Assembly (NCBI RefSeq): GCF_002979975.1 | Contig: NZ_PCQD01000002.1 | Coordinates: 434,001 to 498,000 of the forward strand | Origin: Pseudomonas sp. MYb185 | GTDB taxonomy: Bacteria > Pseudomonadota > Gammaproteobacteria > Pseudomonadales > Pseudomonadaceae | Direction: 5' to 3' | Length of the DNA: 64,000 nucleotides | Shown: piece after piece, positions 10,571 to 20,543 of the stretch | Layout: each line of letters begins with the position of its first letter | How positions within the stretch are numbered: the first letter of the stretch is position 1 | Made by a program: the position numbers and the translations under genes | Notes under the pieces: generated by a model | Database searches by the model: none | What the model was told of the DNA's origin: nothing | Seen by the model: only the letters and a program-made list of their open reading frames with translations

Positions 10571-10845
10571 AACTGTGGATAACTCTGTGAGCAGGCTTGT
10601 AGTAAACGCCGCTGGGCCATGCCGGGACAGGCGTTGGCCGGAGTAGTTCAAAAAACAGCCAGTACGCTTGATACCCTGTCCGGGGATAGTGGCAGAATGG
10701 CTGCAGCAGGCGAATTCCAGGGCTTGGCGAATTTGTCCAGGAAAAACTGTGCGGCCCGCCACAGTTTTCCGGAAATGGGTTATTGACAGGCCAGCGTAAA
10801 AATGGCCCTGCAGAAGTGTTCCACACAAACTGTGGATAACTCTGT
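10571..10845. repeat. Direct repeat with two DnaA boxes in radA-protease spacer
   Basis: The 380-bp spacer 10524-10903 has no gene. It contains two identical 18-bp copies of AACTGTGGATAACTCTGT at 10571-10588 and 10828-10845, in the same orientation and 257 bp apart. Each contains TGTGGATAA, the complement of the consensus DnaA box TTATCCACA. Similar but imperfect sequence extends on both sides of each copy. A separate hairpin lies between them (10740-10770). Confidence 0.7.
10740..10770. other. Inverted repeat between the DnaA boxes
   Basis: Arms GGAAAAACTGTG (10740-10751) and CACAGTTTTCC (10760-10770) flank an 8-nt GC-rich centre, giving an 11-bp palindrome. It has no adjacent gene start or T tract. 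It could be a protein-binding site or a DNA or RNA hairpin. Confidence 0.5.
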
Positions 10846-10874
10846 AGACAAGGCTGGGAAAGGCCGCTGCAGGG

Positions 10875-10899
10875 CTTGCCGGGCCTGGCGCCCGGCAGG
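10875..10899 (-). terminator. Hairpin after Lon-related protease gene
   Basis: A GC-rich stem of about 10 bp (10875-10884 with 10890-10899, one G-T pair) with a 5-nt loop lies 4 bp beyond the stop codon of the minus-strand protease gene. There is no strong T run after it. Confidence 0.5.
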
Positions 10900-10903
10900 C
10901 TGT

Positions 10904-13342
10904 TCACGGTTTGATCAGCGGTTCGATGCCCGGCGCTTCCTCTGCAGCGTCGCGGTTTTCCTCGTTATGCTGGCCACGGTGATTGATGGTCTTGAGGCGC
11001 TGCACCACCCGGTCATTGATCGAGCCTTCGGGGAACTTGCCCTCGGCATCCGGGGTACCGGCATCTTCCCCGGCCAGCAGGCTGAGTGCCTGATCGACAT
11101 TGTCCACCGCATAGATGTGGAACAACCCGGCCTTGGCCGCGTCCAGCACGGTCTGGTGCAACATCAGGTTGGGTACGTTGGCCCGGGGAATGATGACGCC
11201 CTGCTCGCCGGTCAGGCCGCGCGCCTCGCACAGCCGGAAGAAACCCTCGATCTTGACGTTGACCCCGCCAATCGCCTGCACTTCGCCGAACTGGTTGATC
11301 GAGCCGGTAATGGCGAAGCACTGTTTCAACGGCACCCGTGACAGCGCCGAGATCAGCCCGCAGACCTCACCCAGCGAGGCACTGTCGCCATCGATATAGC
11401 CATAGGACTGCTCCAGCGCGATGCTCGCGGAGATCTCCAGCTGATGATCCTGGGCATAGCGGCTGCCGAGATAGCCGGTGAGGATCATCACCCCCTTGGA
11501 GTGGATCGGCTGGCCGAGGTTAACCTCGCGTTCGATATCCACGATACCGCTGCTGCCGGGGTACACGGTGGCACTGATGCGCGCCGGCACACCGAACACC
11601 GAATCGCCGATGGCCAGTACCGTCAGGCCATTGCATTTGCCCACCGCCGCGCCATCGGTATCGATCAGGATCACCCCGGACAGCATGTCCTCGCGGATGC
11701 GCGCACTGGCCCGCCCGGTACGTGCCTCCTTGGCCTGCAGCGCGCGTTCGATGTGGCCGGTGTCGGTCATCCGGTCACCCGCCAGTTGGCGAACCAGGTC
11801 CGCCTCGGCCACCAGCTGGAAGATATCACTGATGCTCGCCGACAGATGCTGCTGATGCTCGGCCAGGCGCGCGCTGTAGGTCAGGATGCGTGCCACCGCT
11901 GCCACCGTCAGCGGCGCCAGCCCCTCCTCGTCCACCCGGGTCTTGAGCAACTGGGCCATGCCCTCGATGCTGTCGGGGGTGCGTGGCAGATGGTCGTCAA
12001 AATCCACCAGCACGCGAAACAGCTCCTGGAAGTCCGGATCATAATCCTGCAGCAGGTAATAGGCGCGGCGCGAGCCGATCAGGATCACCTTGACCGACAG
12101 CGGGATGACCTGCGGCGTCAGGGTCACCGTGGTCAGGCGGCCGATATCCGCCCAGGGCGATTCGATCTTCAGTTGCCGGGCGTGCAATGCCCGCTTGAGC
12201 GCCTCCCAGACGAAGGGCTCGGCCAGCAGCTTGTCCGCCTCCAGCACCAGGTAGCCGTTGTTGGCCCGGTGCAGCGCGCCGGGGCGGATATGCCGGTAGT
12301 TGGTGATCAGCGCACCCTGCTCGGAACTGTACTCCACCCGGCCGAACAGGTTGTCGTAGGAAGGGTGCGGCTCATGCACCACCGGCGCGCCGGGGGAGCC
12401 GGGATGGTCGACGATCAGGTTGGGGCTGTAGTGCTCGATCAGCGCAGCCTTCTTCGCTGCTTCGGGGCGTGCTTCCGAGCGCTCATCGACCAGCAGTTCC
12501 ACCACCACCTTGAGCAGGTTCTGGTGGATCGCCTGGACATAGGCGCAGATGTCGGGGTTGTCGCAATAGCGCTCGGTCAACGGCTGCAGCAGCGGTTGCA
12601 GGGCATCGGTAATGGTCTGCTCGTTCAACTCCCGCAGCTCGTTGCTCGACTCGCGCTTCCATTGCGGCAGGCTGGCCAGCGCCTCGTTGAGTACCTCCTC
12701 GAGCACCGCGATGTCGGCATGGAAGCGCTCGCGCTCGGCTTCCGGCAACTGGGAGAACTCCGCCTCGTCCAGTCCCTTGCCATCACGCATCGGCGTGAAC
12801 ACCAGGTTCTGGCCGTCACGGTACAGCACGATACTGCGCTCCAGCGCCTGGCGCTCGACCATGTCGATGGCAGCGTCGTAACGCTTGTTGAAACTGCGGT
12901 CGATGGCGCTTTTCTTCTGCTGGAAGGCCGGATGTTCGAAGGCCGCCGGGAAGGTCGCCAGCAGGTTGTCGATAAGCTGGTGGATGTCGTCGATCAGCTG
13001 AGTCGCGGTACCGGCCGCCATATGCAGCGCCTTGGGCTCGCGTGACTCCTCGAAGTTGTTGATATACACACAGGCCTGTGGCGTGGGCATGCGCTTGGCC
13101 TCGGCCTTGAGATAGCGCATGGCATAGGAAAAGCGCCCGGTACCCGGCTCACCCATGACGAACATGTTGTAGCCCGCACGGCGCATGGCGACGCCGAAGT
13201 GCATGGCTTCGACGGCACGATCCTGACCGAGAATGCCCTTGAACGGCTCCAGATCGTCGGTGGAGGCAAAGCCCAGGCTCTCCAGGTCGATTGGCACGGT
13301 GAGTTGTTCTGGCGGCAGGCGCAGCGGGCCGGTTTTGCTCAT
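10904..13342 (-). CDS. Lon-related ATP-dependent protease (LonB/AsrA type)
   Basis: An 812-residue AAA+ protease of the large soluble Lon-related group, lacking the classical Lon N-terminal domain. A P-loop-like MGEPGTGR segment occurs near residue 65. The Walker B region and a long helical insertion follow, and the S16 protease domain fills the last 230 residues with the catalytic-serine segment GDSASLGEVC and a downstream lysine. The P. aeruginosa relative is AsrA, a stress-response protease, so a role in proteostasis is likely. The ATG at 13342 follows AAGGAAG; a TTG three bases upstream is less likely. It is transcribed alone. Confidence 0.88.
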   Translation of the reverse strand: MSKTGPLRLPPEQLTVPIDLESLGFASTDDLEPFKGILGQDRAVEAMHFGVAMRRAGYNMFVMGEPGTGRFSYAMRYLKAEAKRMPTPQACVYINNFEESREPKALHMAAGTATQLIDDIHQLIDNLLATFPAAFEHPAFQQKKSAIDRSFNKRYDAAIDMVERQALERSIVLYRDGQNLVFTPMRDGKGLDEAEFSQLPEAERERFHADIAVLEEVLNEALASLPQWKRESSNELRELNEQTITDALQPLLQPLTERYCDNPDICAYVQAIHQNLLKVVVELLVDERSEARPEAAKKAALIEHYSPNLIVDHPGSPGAPVVHEPHPSYDNLFGRVEYSSEQGALITNYRHIRPGALHRANNGYLVLEADKLLAEPFVWEALKRALHARQLKIESPWADIGRLTTVTLTPQVIPLSVKVILIGSRRAYYLLQDYDPDFQELFRVLVDFDDHLPRTPDSIEGMAQLLKTRVDEEGLAPLTVAAVARILTYSARLAEHQQHLSASISDIFQLVAEADLVRQLAGDRMTDTGHIERALQAKEARTGRASARIREDMLSGVILIDTDGAAVGKCNGLTVLAIGDSVFGVPARISATVYPGSSGIVDIEREVNLGQPIHSKGVMILTGYLGSRYAQDHQLEISASIALEQSYGYIDGDSASLGEVCGLISALSRVPLKQCFAITGSINQFGEVQAIGGVNVKIEGFFRLCEARGLTGEQGVIIPRANVPNLMLHQTVLDAAKAGLFHIYAVDNVDQALSLLAGEDAGTPDAEGKFPEGSINDRVVQRLKTINHRGQHNEENRDAAEEAPGIEPLIKP

Positions 13343-13419
13343 CAAACTTCCTTGGAAGAAAAATAGGGAATGGGGGATCGTAAAAATTCAGTGTAAACCA
13401 TGACCTGCGCCGGGGCCTG

Positions 13420-14250
13420 TCAAACCGCCCCGAACTTGCGCACCAGCTCGCGCACCAGCGGCTTCATGAAATAGCTGCTGGGCGGCATCAGGTCCACCTG
13501 CAGGCCCCGCTCACGCAATTCCTCAGCCACCACCGGACCGACCGCGGCGATGGTCAGGCCACCCAGGATCTCGCCCAGCCGCTGCTGGCCTACCGAGCGC
13601 CGGCCGATCTGGAACAGCCGGCGCACCTGGGTGGCGCTGGTGAAGGCGATGGCGTCTACCCGGCCGCTGGCCAGTTCGCTGATCAGGCTTTCCACCCGCG
13701 CATCCTCGACGTCATCGGCGTAGACATAGGGCGCCACCGGCGCCACATGCGCACCAGCACCCTGCAGGAACTCCATCAGCGGCAGGTTGGGATCGGTACC
13801 GTACAACTGCACGGCGATACGCCGGCCATACAGGTCCTCGCTCTGCAGGGTGCGTATCACCCCTTCGGTAGTGGGCTCCAGCGCAACCACATCAGCCTTC
13901 AGGCCAATACTGCGCAGCGCCGCACCGGGTTTGGGGCCGCGGGTCAGCTTGCGCACCTGGGCCAGCCGGGCGATGAAGTCCTCGCGCAGGCTGCCCCCGG
14001 CCCGCTCGGCAGCGGCCAGCAGGCGGCGAATACCTTCGCCGGTCAGGGCGATGAAATCATCCCAGGGCTCGGCGCTGAACTGCTGGAGCCAGTCCAGCAC
14101 AGGGCGCTGGTCCGGTGCGTCATGGATGGATACCAGCGGACAGCGCAACACCTCGGCACCGCGCTTGAGCAGCATATCGGCGAACAGGTCCAGCTCGCGA
14201 CTTTCCGGCAGGGCAATACGGCGGCCCGCAAGGGGCAGGGAATCAGGCAT
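13420..14250 (-). CDS. Uroporphyrinogen-III synthase (HemD)-like protein
   Basis: A 276-residue protein with the two-lobed HemD fold pattern. It begins with LAGRRIALPESRE, and has the linker segment near TGEGIRRLL and a second lobe starting around AFTSATQVRRLFQ. It is not next to hemC, where the main hemD of pseudomonads lies, so it may be a second copy or a divergent paralog. Conservation between HemD proteins is low, so activity cannot be judged from sequence. Its neighbours (protease gene and AraC regulator) give no hint. Confidence 0.7.
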   Translation of the reverse strand: MPDSLPLAGRRIALPESRELDLFADMLLKRGAEVLRCPLVSIHDAPDQRPVLDWLQQFSAEPWDDFIALTGEGIRRLLAAAERAGGSLREDFIARLAQVRKLTRGPKPGAALRSIGLKADVVALEPTTEGVIRTLQSEDLYGRRIAVQLYGTDPNLPLMEFLQGAGAHVAPVAPYVYADDVEDARVESLISELASGRVDAIAFTSATQVRRLFQIGRRSVGQQRLGEILGGLTIAAVGPVVAEELRERGLQVDLMPPSSYFMKPLVRELVRKFGAV

Positions 14251-14332
14251 GGTTGCATCCGTTTCGAATCAGAGCAGCCATTGTGGGGTCGATCCGCCGG
14301 GTCATCAAGTGATGACCCGGCGCCGCAGCGCC

Positions 14333-15286
14333 TCAGTGGTGCCGGCGCAGGGTATCGGATGGCAGTTCGCCGAAGGCGCTCTTGTAGCTTTCCGAGAAGC
14401 GCCCAAGGTGCATGAAGCCATAATCCAGGGCAATCTCGGTGATATTGCGCACCCTGGTCGCCGAATCGCTCAGATGGTGATGAATCTGCTCCAGCCGGCG
14501 CTGGCGGATGAAGGATTTCGGCGTGGTCCCGGCCTGGCGCTCGAACAGCGCGTACAGCGAGCGCGGGCTCATGTTCGCCAGCTGCGCCAGTTGCTCCACG
14601 GAAATATCCTTCTTCAGGTGCTCGTCGATGTAGTCGGTGATACGCCCGAACGAGGGGCAGCTCTCGCCCTGCGGCTCGCGGCAGACGTTGCTGGCCAGGG
14701 TGCACAGCAGCTTGGAGGCGATGATGCGGCTGTACTGTTCCTGCAATGGCTGCTGGCACTTCTCGGAGGCCGCTTCCTGGCAGATCAGCGCCAGCAGGCT
14801 GTCGATACCCGACAGCTGCCGCAATTCATGCCGACTGGTACTGAAACGTATGCCCTGCCCCGGTGCCCGCCAGTGGTTGTCGAGGCAGACCTGCTCGAGT
14901 AGCGTCGCCGGCAGCTTGACGATCAGCTTGGTGCAATCCTCGGAATAGGTCAGGTCCACCGGGTCATCCGGATTGATCAGCAGCAGCTCACCGGGGGCGA
15001 AGTAATGCTCCTGGCCGCGTCCGCGCCACAGGCAATGACCGCTCAGCAGCAGTTGCAGGTGATAGATGGTTTCCAGCGCCGGCGAGGTGACCTGCACCCG
15101 GTCGCCATAGCTGAGACTGCACAGGTCGAGCTGGCCGAAGCGGCGATGCCGCAGGCTGGCCTGGGCCGCAACCCGGCGCGGCCGCCGGATGCAATGCACT
15201 CCCACGTGCTGGTTGACGTAATCCGACACCACATGGGGATCGGCATGTTCGAAGACGGTACTTCCGACATCCGGCAGACTGATCAT
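14333..15286 (-). CDS. AraC-family transcriptional regulator
   Basis: A 317-residue regulator. The N-terminal 200 residues resemble the AraC_binding_2 sensory domain found in XylS/FeaR-like regulators. The C-terminal about 100 residues form the two helix-turn-helix AraC domain, with VEQLAQLANMSPRSLYALFE and the end motif ALDYGFMHLGRFSESYKSAF. It is divergent from the acetoacetyl-CoA synthetase gene (spacer 15287-15483), so that gene is its probable target. The ATG at 15286 is preferred over the GTG three bases before it. Confidence 0.88.
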   Translation of the reverse strand: MISLPDVGSTVFEHADPHVVSDYVNQHVGVHCIRRPRRVAAQASLRHRRFGQLDLCSLSYGDRVQVTSPALETIYHLQLLLSGHCLWRGRGQEHYFAPGELLLINPDDPVDLTYSEDCTKLIVKLPATLLEQVCLDNHWRAPGQGIRFSTSRHELRQLSGIDSLLALICQEAASEKCQQPLQEQYSRIIASKLLCTLASNVCREPQGESCPSFGRITDYIDEHLKKDISVEQLAQLANMSPRSLYALFERQAGTTPKSFIRQRRLEQIHHHLSDSATRVRNITEIALDYGFMHLGRFSESYKSAFGELPSDTLRRHH

Positions 15287-15483
15287 CACAGGGCACCCTA
15301 CATGTTCTTATAGTGCGGCCGGCAAGGGAGATTCCGGGCCGGACGCCGGGATGCAGCCAGCATAGGAGATTGGCTTGGTGCTCAACAGGCACCTTGTTCG
15401 ATAATCGCACACTTTCAGCCGGTGCGGAGCGCCATCGGCGCCGGCTATACTCCGGCATGAGCGCCGCATTGAGGAGGATGCCG

Positions 15484-17436
<1,953 letters not shown>

Positions 17437-17437
17437 C

Positions 17438-18325
17438 CTACTCGGCGTCAGCCTGCGCGCCGTTGCCATTGTTGGGCTGATAGTAGCCGACCGCGACCAG
17501 GTAGTTGCCGACCTTGCGCGCATAGGCGTGCTTGTGCTCGGTATCGCCGCTGATCGGGTGCTTCCACTGGTAGTCGAACTCGACCATCTCGCTGCTCGCC
17601 AGCTTGTCCAATGCCTCCTGGCCGAAAGGCTTGCCGAGGCGATCGGCCAGGGCGCTGAAGTCCCGCCCGATCAGACGCAGGTTGGAGCCATGGGCGACGA
17701 AGCGGTTGTTCTCCAGCTCCACGACGAAGACGTAGAGATCATCCTTGTAGAAGCGCTGATCCAGTGCGTTGATCGCATTGAAGGTGGCACGTGGATCACT
17801 GTTCACCGCCTCGGCGGCGGTATCCAGCAACTGCAGTGCCTGCTCGGAACTGGCCCGCGGCTGGTAATAGCCCACCGCCAATACGGTGTCGCCCACCCGC
17901 TGGAAGTACACATGCTTGGTGATCTTGCGCCCACCGGTACTCCAGTTGCCCCACGGGTAGTCCGCCTCCAGGATATCACCGCTCTCCGGCTGGCTCAGCG
18001 CCTGCTGGAACTTGGGCTTGAGCTCATCGTCGATGGTATTCATGATATCGCGCCCGATCAGCATCACCGACGGCCCGCCACTGGCGAGCATGATGCCGTT
18101 GGTGTTGATCACGAACACATACAGGTCATCCTTGACGAAGGGCCCCTGCCGACTGAATACCGCCAGGGCCTTGTCGCCGTTGGCCTTGTAGTAGTCGACG
18201 GCTTCGGTGAGCAGGGCTCGGGCTTTTTCGCCGTCTTCCTCGGCAGCTGCGATCTGCGTCTGCAATGGCAACAGCAAACAGGTAGCGAGCACTATCAATA
18301 ACTGATGGACTTTTCTTGTCAGCAT
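17438..18325 (-). CDS. Periplasmic double-Cache (sCache_2) protein
   Basis: A 295-residue exported protein with a signal peptide (residues 1-28, ending around IAAAEE) and two tandem sCache_2-type domains. Both repeats carry the same pattern: KDDLYVFV, then a glycine-rich strand with LIGRD, then HVYFQRVGDTVLAVGYYQP or its equivalent. It has no kinase, methyl-acceptor or membrane domain, so it would be a stand-alone periplasmic ligand binder. Its stop codon is one base from that of aacS on the other strand. The ATG follows AAAGGAAACCAGG. Ligand unknown. Confidence 0.85.
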   Translation of the reverse strand: MLTRKVHQLLIVLATCLLLPLQTQIAAAEEDGEKARALLTEAVDYYKANGDKALAVFSRQGPFVKDDLYVFVINTNGIMLASGGPSVMLIGRDIMNTIDDELKPKFQQALSQPESGDILEADYPWGNWSTGGRKITKHVYFQRVGDTVLAVGYYQPRASSEQALQLLDTAAEAVNSDPRATFNAINALDQRFYKDDLYVFVVELENNRFVAHGSNLRLIGRDFSALADRLGKPFGQEALDKLASSEMVEFDYQWKHPISGDTEHKHAYARKVGNYLVAVGYYQPNNGNGAQADAE

Positions 18326-18418
18326 CCTGGTTTCCTTTTCTGGTGATATCGCTTGTGTGCTCTAGCCAAGATACGCCAGGGAGACATGAAGCGCCAATGA
18401 TGTCGAGCCCATCACATT

Positions 18419-18442
18419 AAAAACATTTTGATTTGTTTTATT
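18419..18442. promoter_or_regulatory. Shared palindromic operator, site 1
   Basis: AAAAAC (18419-18424), 10 bp, then GTTTTATT (18435-18442). The site is 80 bp upstream of the first gene of the plus-strand operon. It is one of eight matches to the palindrome AAAAC-N10-GTTTT in this window. Binding protein inferred, not known. Confidence 0.6.
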
Positions 18443-18522
18443 GTTAAAGGTACTCTCATCAACGAATCGGAGCGCCATTTCCGCTCCACAGGGCAAAACA
18501 ATAATGCACAAGGGCCTGAACC

Positions 18523-19068
18523 ATGACACCAATCCCGAACCAGCATCACAGTCTGATTTCCCGCCTGGGCCGCATCATGCAGTTGGCCTGGGTACCCAGG
18601 GATTACGATGCCACCCTCCGCTACTGGACCGAGACCATGGGCGTAGGGCCGTTCTTTGAGCTGAACCACATCCAGGTAGACGCCTGCCATTACCGCGGTC
18701 AGCCATCCAATGTCGACTTCTCGGTCGCCATTGCCTACTGGGGCGAGATGCAGATCGAACTGGTTCGCCAACACAATGACGCTCCTTCCATCTACCAGAG
18801 CTGGTTGAAGCAGGGTCGTGAAGGTTTGCACCACATCTGTCTGATAGTAAACAGCATGACCGAAGCCCGGGCACTTTGCGCCGAGGCTGGCGCAGAGGTC
18901 ATGCAGGAAGTCTGGCTGCCCGGCGGTGGCGAAGCCATTTACGTTGATCTGGGTGGCCTTATGGTGGAGATGATCGACTTTCCGCAGGAGAGCCTGGCGG
19001 TGTTTGCCGATATGAAAGCCGCCGCTGACAGCTGGGACGGCAGCGAGCCCGTACGGGTCCTTGGCTGA
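18523..19068 (+). CDS. VOC/glyoxalase-family protein
   Basis: A 181-residue metalloenzyme-fold protein with two betaalphabetabetabeta halves. The first begins RIMQLAWVPRDYDATLRYW and the second begins LHHICLIVNSM, a layout shared with methylmalonyl-CoA epimerase-like and glyoxalase_4 proteins. Likely metal ligands are His and Glu residues in these strands. It opens the operon that contains the Lva-like trio, so an epimerase, isomerase or dehydratase acting on an acyl-CoA or oxygenated intermediate is plausible. The exact reaction is not deducible. Confidence 0.75.
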   Translation: MTPIPNQHHSLISRLGRIMQLAWVPRDYDATLRYWTETMGVGPFFELNHIQVDACHYRGQPSNVDFSVAIAYWGEMQIELVRQHNDAPSIYQSWLKQGREGLHHICLIVNSMTEARALCAEAGAEVMQEVWLPGGGEAIYVDLGGLMVEMIDFPQESLAVFADMKAAADSWDGSEPVRVLG

Positions 19069-19104
19069 CCCGAATCAGTAGAACAAACGCACGATAGAGG
19101 CAGT

Positions 19105-20166
19105 ATGAACGCTGATACCCTTTGCCCCAGCGCGACCGTGGTCCCGCCTATGGTGGATCAGGCATTACCGGCCATTGCTGGGTTTCTGAATAGCCACTTC
19201 GGTGCCCAGCATACCCGGATTATCCAGGCCAACCGTCTGTCCGGTGGTGCAATCCAGGAAAACTGGCTGTTACAGGTCGAACATCAGGGCGGTAGCCGCC
19301 CTGGTCAGCAACGCTGGGTATTACGTACAGATGCCCCCTCAAGTGTGGCCGTCAGCATGACCCGCGCCCAGGAGTTCGCGGTACTGCGCTGCGCCTTCGA
19401 GGCTGGCGCCAGAGTGCCTGAACCGCTGGTACTGTGCTCAGACCAGCGGGTGCTGGGCCGCGAGTTCTTTATCATGCAGGCTCTGGAAGGCACCGCCTTC
19501 GGGCCAAAGCTGACCCGCGATGCAGTCAACGAAGAGCAGCGCCCTGCTCTGTGCCGAGAACTGGGCGCCAGCCTCGCCAGCCTGCACCGGATCACCCCAC
19601 CGCACCCGCAGCTGGATTTCCTGCCGGCTCCTGCGGCTGACCATGCGCAGCACTGCATTGCCACCTACCGCGCCTATCTGGATACCCTCAGTGAGGGCTT
19701 TCCGGCACTGGAATGGGGGCTGCGCTGGTGCGAACTGAACCGTCCGACGTCGCTGCCTCCGCGCCTGCTGCACCGGGATTACCGCACCGGCAACTATATG
19801 GTCGCCAACGGTCAGCTCAGCGGTATTCTCGATTGGGAGTTTGCCGGCTGGGGCGACCCTCGGGAAGATATCGGCTGGTTTACCGCCCGCTGCTGGCGCT
19901 TTGCCGGGCCCCAGCGTGAAGCCGGTGGCATAGGTGAACTGGAGGACTTTTTCGATGGCTACAACAGCGTCGCGGAACTGCAGATGGACAGGGCAGCACT
20001 GACCTACTGGCAGGTCATGGCTCACCTGCGCTGGGCGATCATTGCCCTGCAACAGGCCGAGCGCTACCTCAGCGGCGGCGAGGATTCGCTGGAGCTGGCC
20101 CTGACCGGGCGCATGCTGTCCGAACTGGAACAGGAAATTCTGCTGCTGACCGGAGCCACGCCATGA
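19105..20166 (+). CDS. APH-family kinase, LvaA-like (4-hydroxyacyl-CoA kinase candidate)
   Basis: A 353-residue aminoglycoside-phosphotransferase-fold kinase. The catalytic loop HRDYRTGN (H223-N230) has D225 as probable base, and the metal-binding ILDWEF has D243. It is followed, with a 4-bp overlap, by a DUF6285 gene and then by an acyl-CoA dehydrogenase. The same trio makes up LvaA-LvaB-LvaC of Pseudomonas levulinate catabolism, where the kinase phosphorylates 4-hydroxyvaleryl-CoA. By analogy it would phosphorylate a 4-hydroxyacyl-CoA. The fold and gene order support this; the chain length and substrate do not follow from sequence. Confidence 0.8.
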   Translation: MNADTLCPSATVVPPMVDQALPAIAGFLNSHFGAQHTRIIQANRLSGGAIQENWLLQVEHQGGSRPGQQRWVLRTDAPSSVAVSMTRAQEFAVLRCAFEAGARVPEPLVLCSDQRVLGREFFIMQALEGTAFGPKLTRDAVNEEQRPALCRELGASLASLHRITPPHPQLDFLPAPAADHAQHCIATYRAYLDTLSEGFPALEWGLRWCELNRPTSLPPRLLHRDYRTGNYMVANGQLSGILDWEFAGWGDPREDIGWFTARCWRFAGPQREAGGIGELEDFFDGYNSVAELQMDRAALTYWQVMAHLRWAIIALQQAERYLSGGEDSLELALTGRMLSELEQEILLLTGATP

Positions 20167-20516
20167 ATCGTCCCTGCGCCCCCGATCTACTGGTGACCGC
20201 CCGCCAACTGCTGCTGGACGAACTGCTGCCGGCCCTGCCCCGGGAGTTGCACTACCAGGCGCGAATGATCGCCAGTGCCATGATCACCGCCGCCCGGGAC
20301 CAGCAGTTGGGCGAGAGCTGCGCTACGCAAGAGCGCCAGCAGCTGCAGGCGTTACTGGACGGGGCGGACAATACCGAGCTGCCTGCCCTGCGCAGACAAC
20401 TGGCTGCTGCCATTCGCCTGGGGCAGCTCGACCACCACCCACAGTTGCACCAGAGTCTGCGACAGATCAACCGCAGCCAACTGGCCATCAATAACCCCAG
20501 AGCGGTGCGCGACTGA
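20163..20516 (+). CDS. DUF6285 protein, LvaB-like kinase partner
   Basis: A small 117-residue helical protein that starts inside the last codons of the kinase gene (ATGA overlap). This indicates translational coupling and a tight complex. Proteins of this family (DUF6285) accompany APH-like kinases, and LvaB is needed for LvaA activity in the levulinate pathway. It has no catalytic motif of its own that I can see. The sequence is rich in Leu, Gln and Arg and has no signal peptide. Confidence 0.75.
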   Translation: MNRPCAPDLLVTARQLLLDELLPALPRELHYQARMIASAMITAARDQQLGESCATQERQQLQALLDGADNTELPALRRQLAAAIRLGQLDHHPQLHQSLRQINRSQLAINNPRAVRD

Positions 20517-20543
20517 CGCGCCTGCGCCTACAGGAGAAGTACC

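Noticed and set aside
10524-10903. Chromosomal replication origin suggested by DnaA boxes
   Set aside because: Only two boxes, no AT-rich unwinding region and no dnaA, rpmH or gyrB genes nearby.
11444-13045. Open frame of about 533 codons antisense to the Lon-related protease gene
   Set aside because: Low-complexity composition, no ribosome site and no recognisable motif, while the opposite strand encodes a conserved protease.
18326-18522. Genomic-island boundary with attachment site at the start of the cluster
   Set aside because: No tRNA gene, integrase, transposase or flanking direct repeat is visible here or elsewhere in the window.
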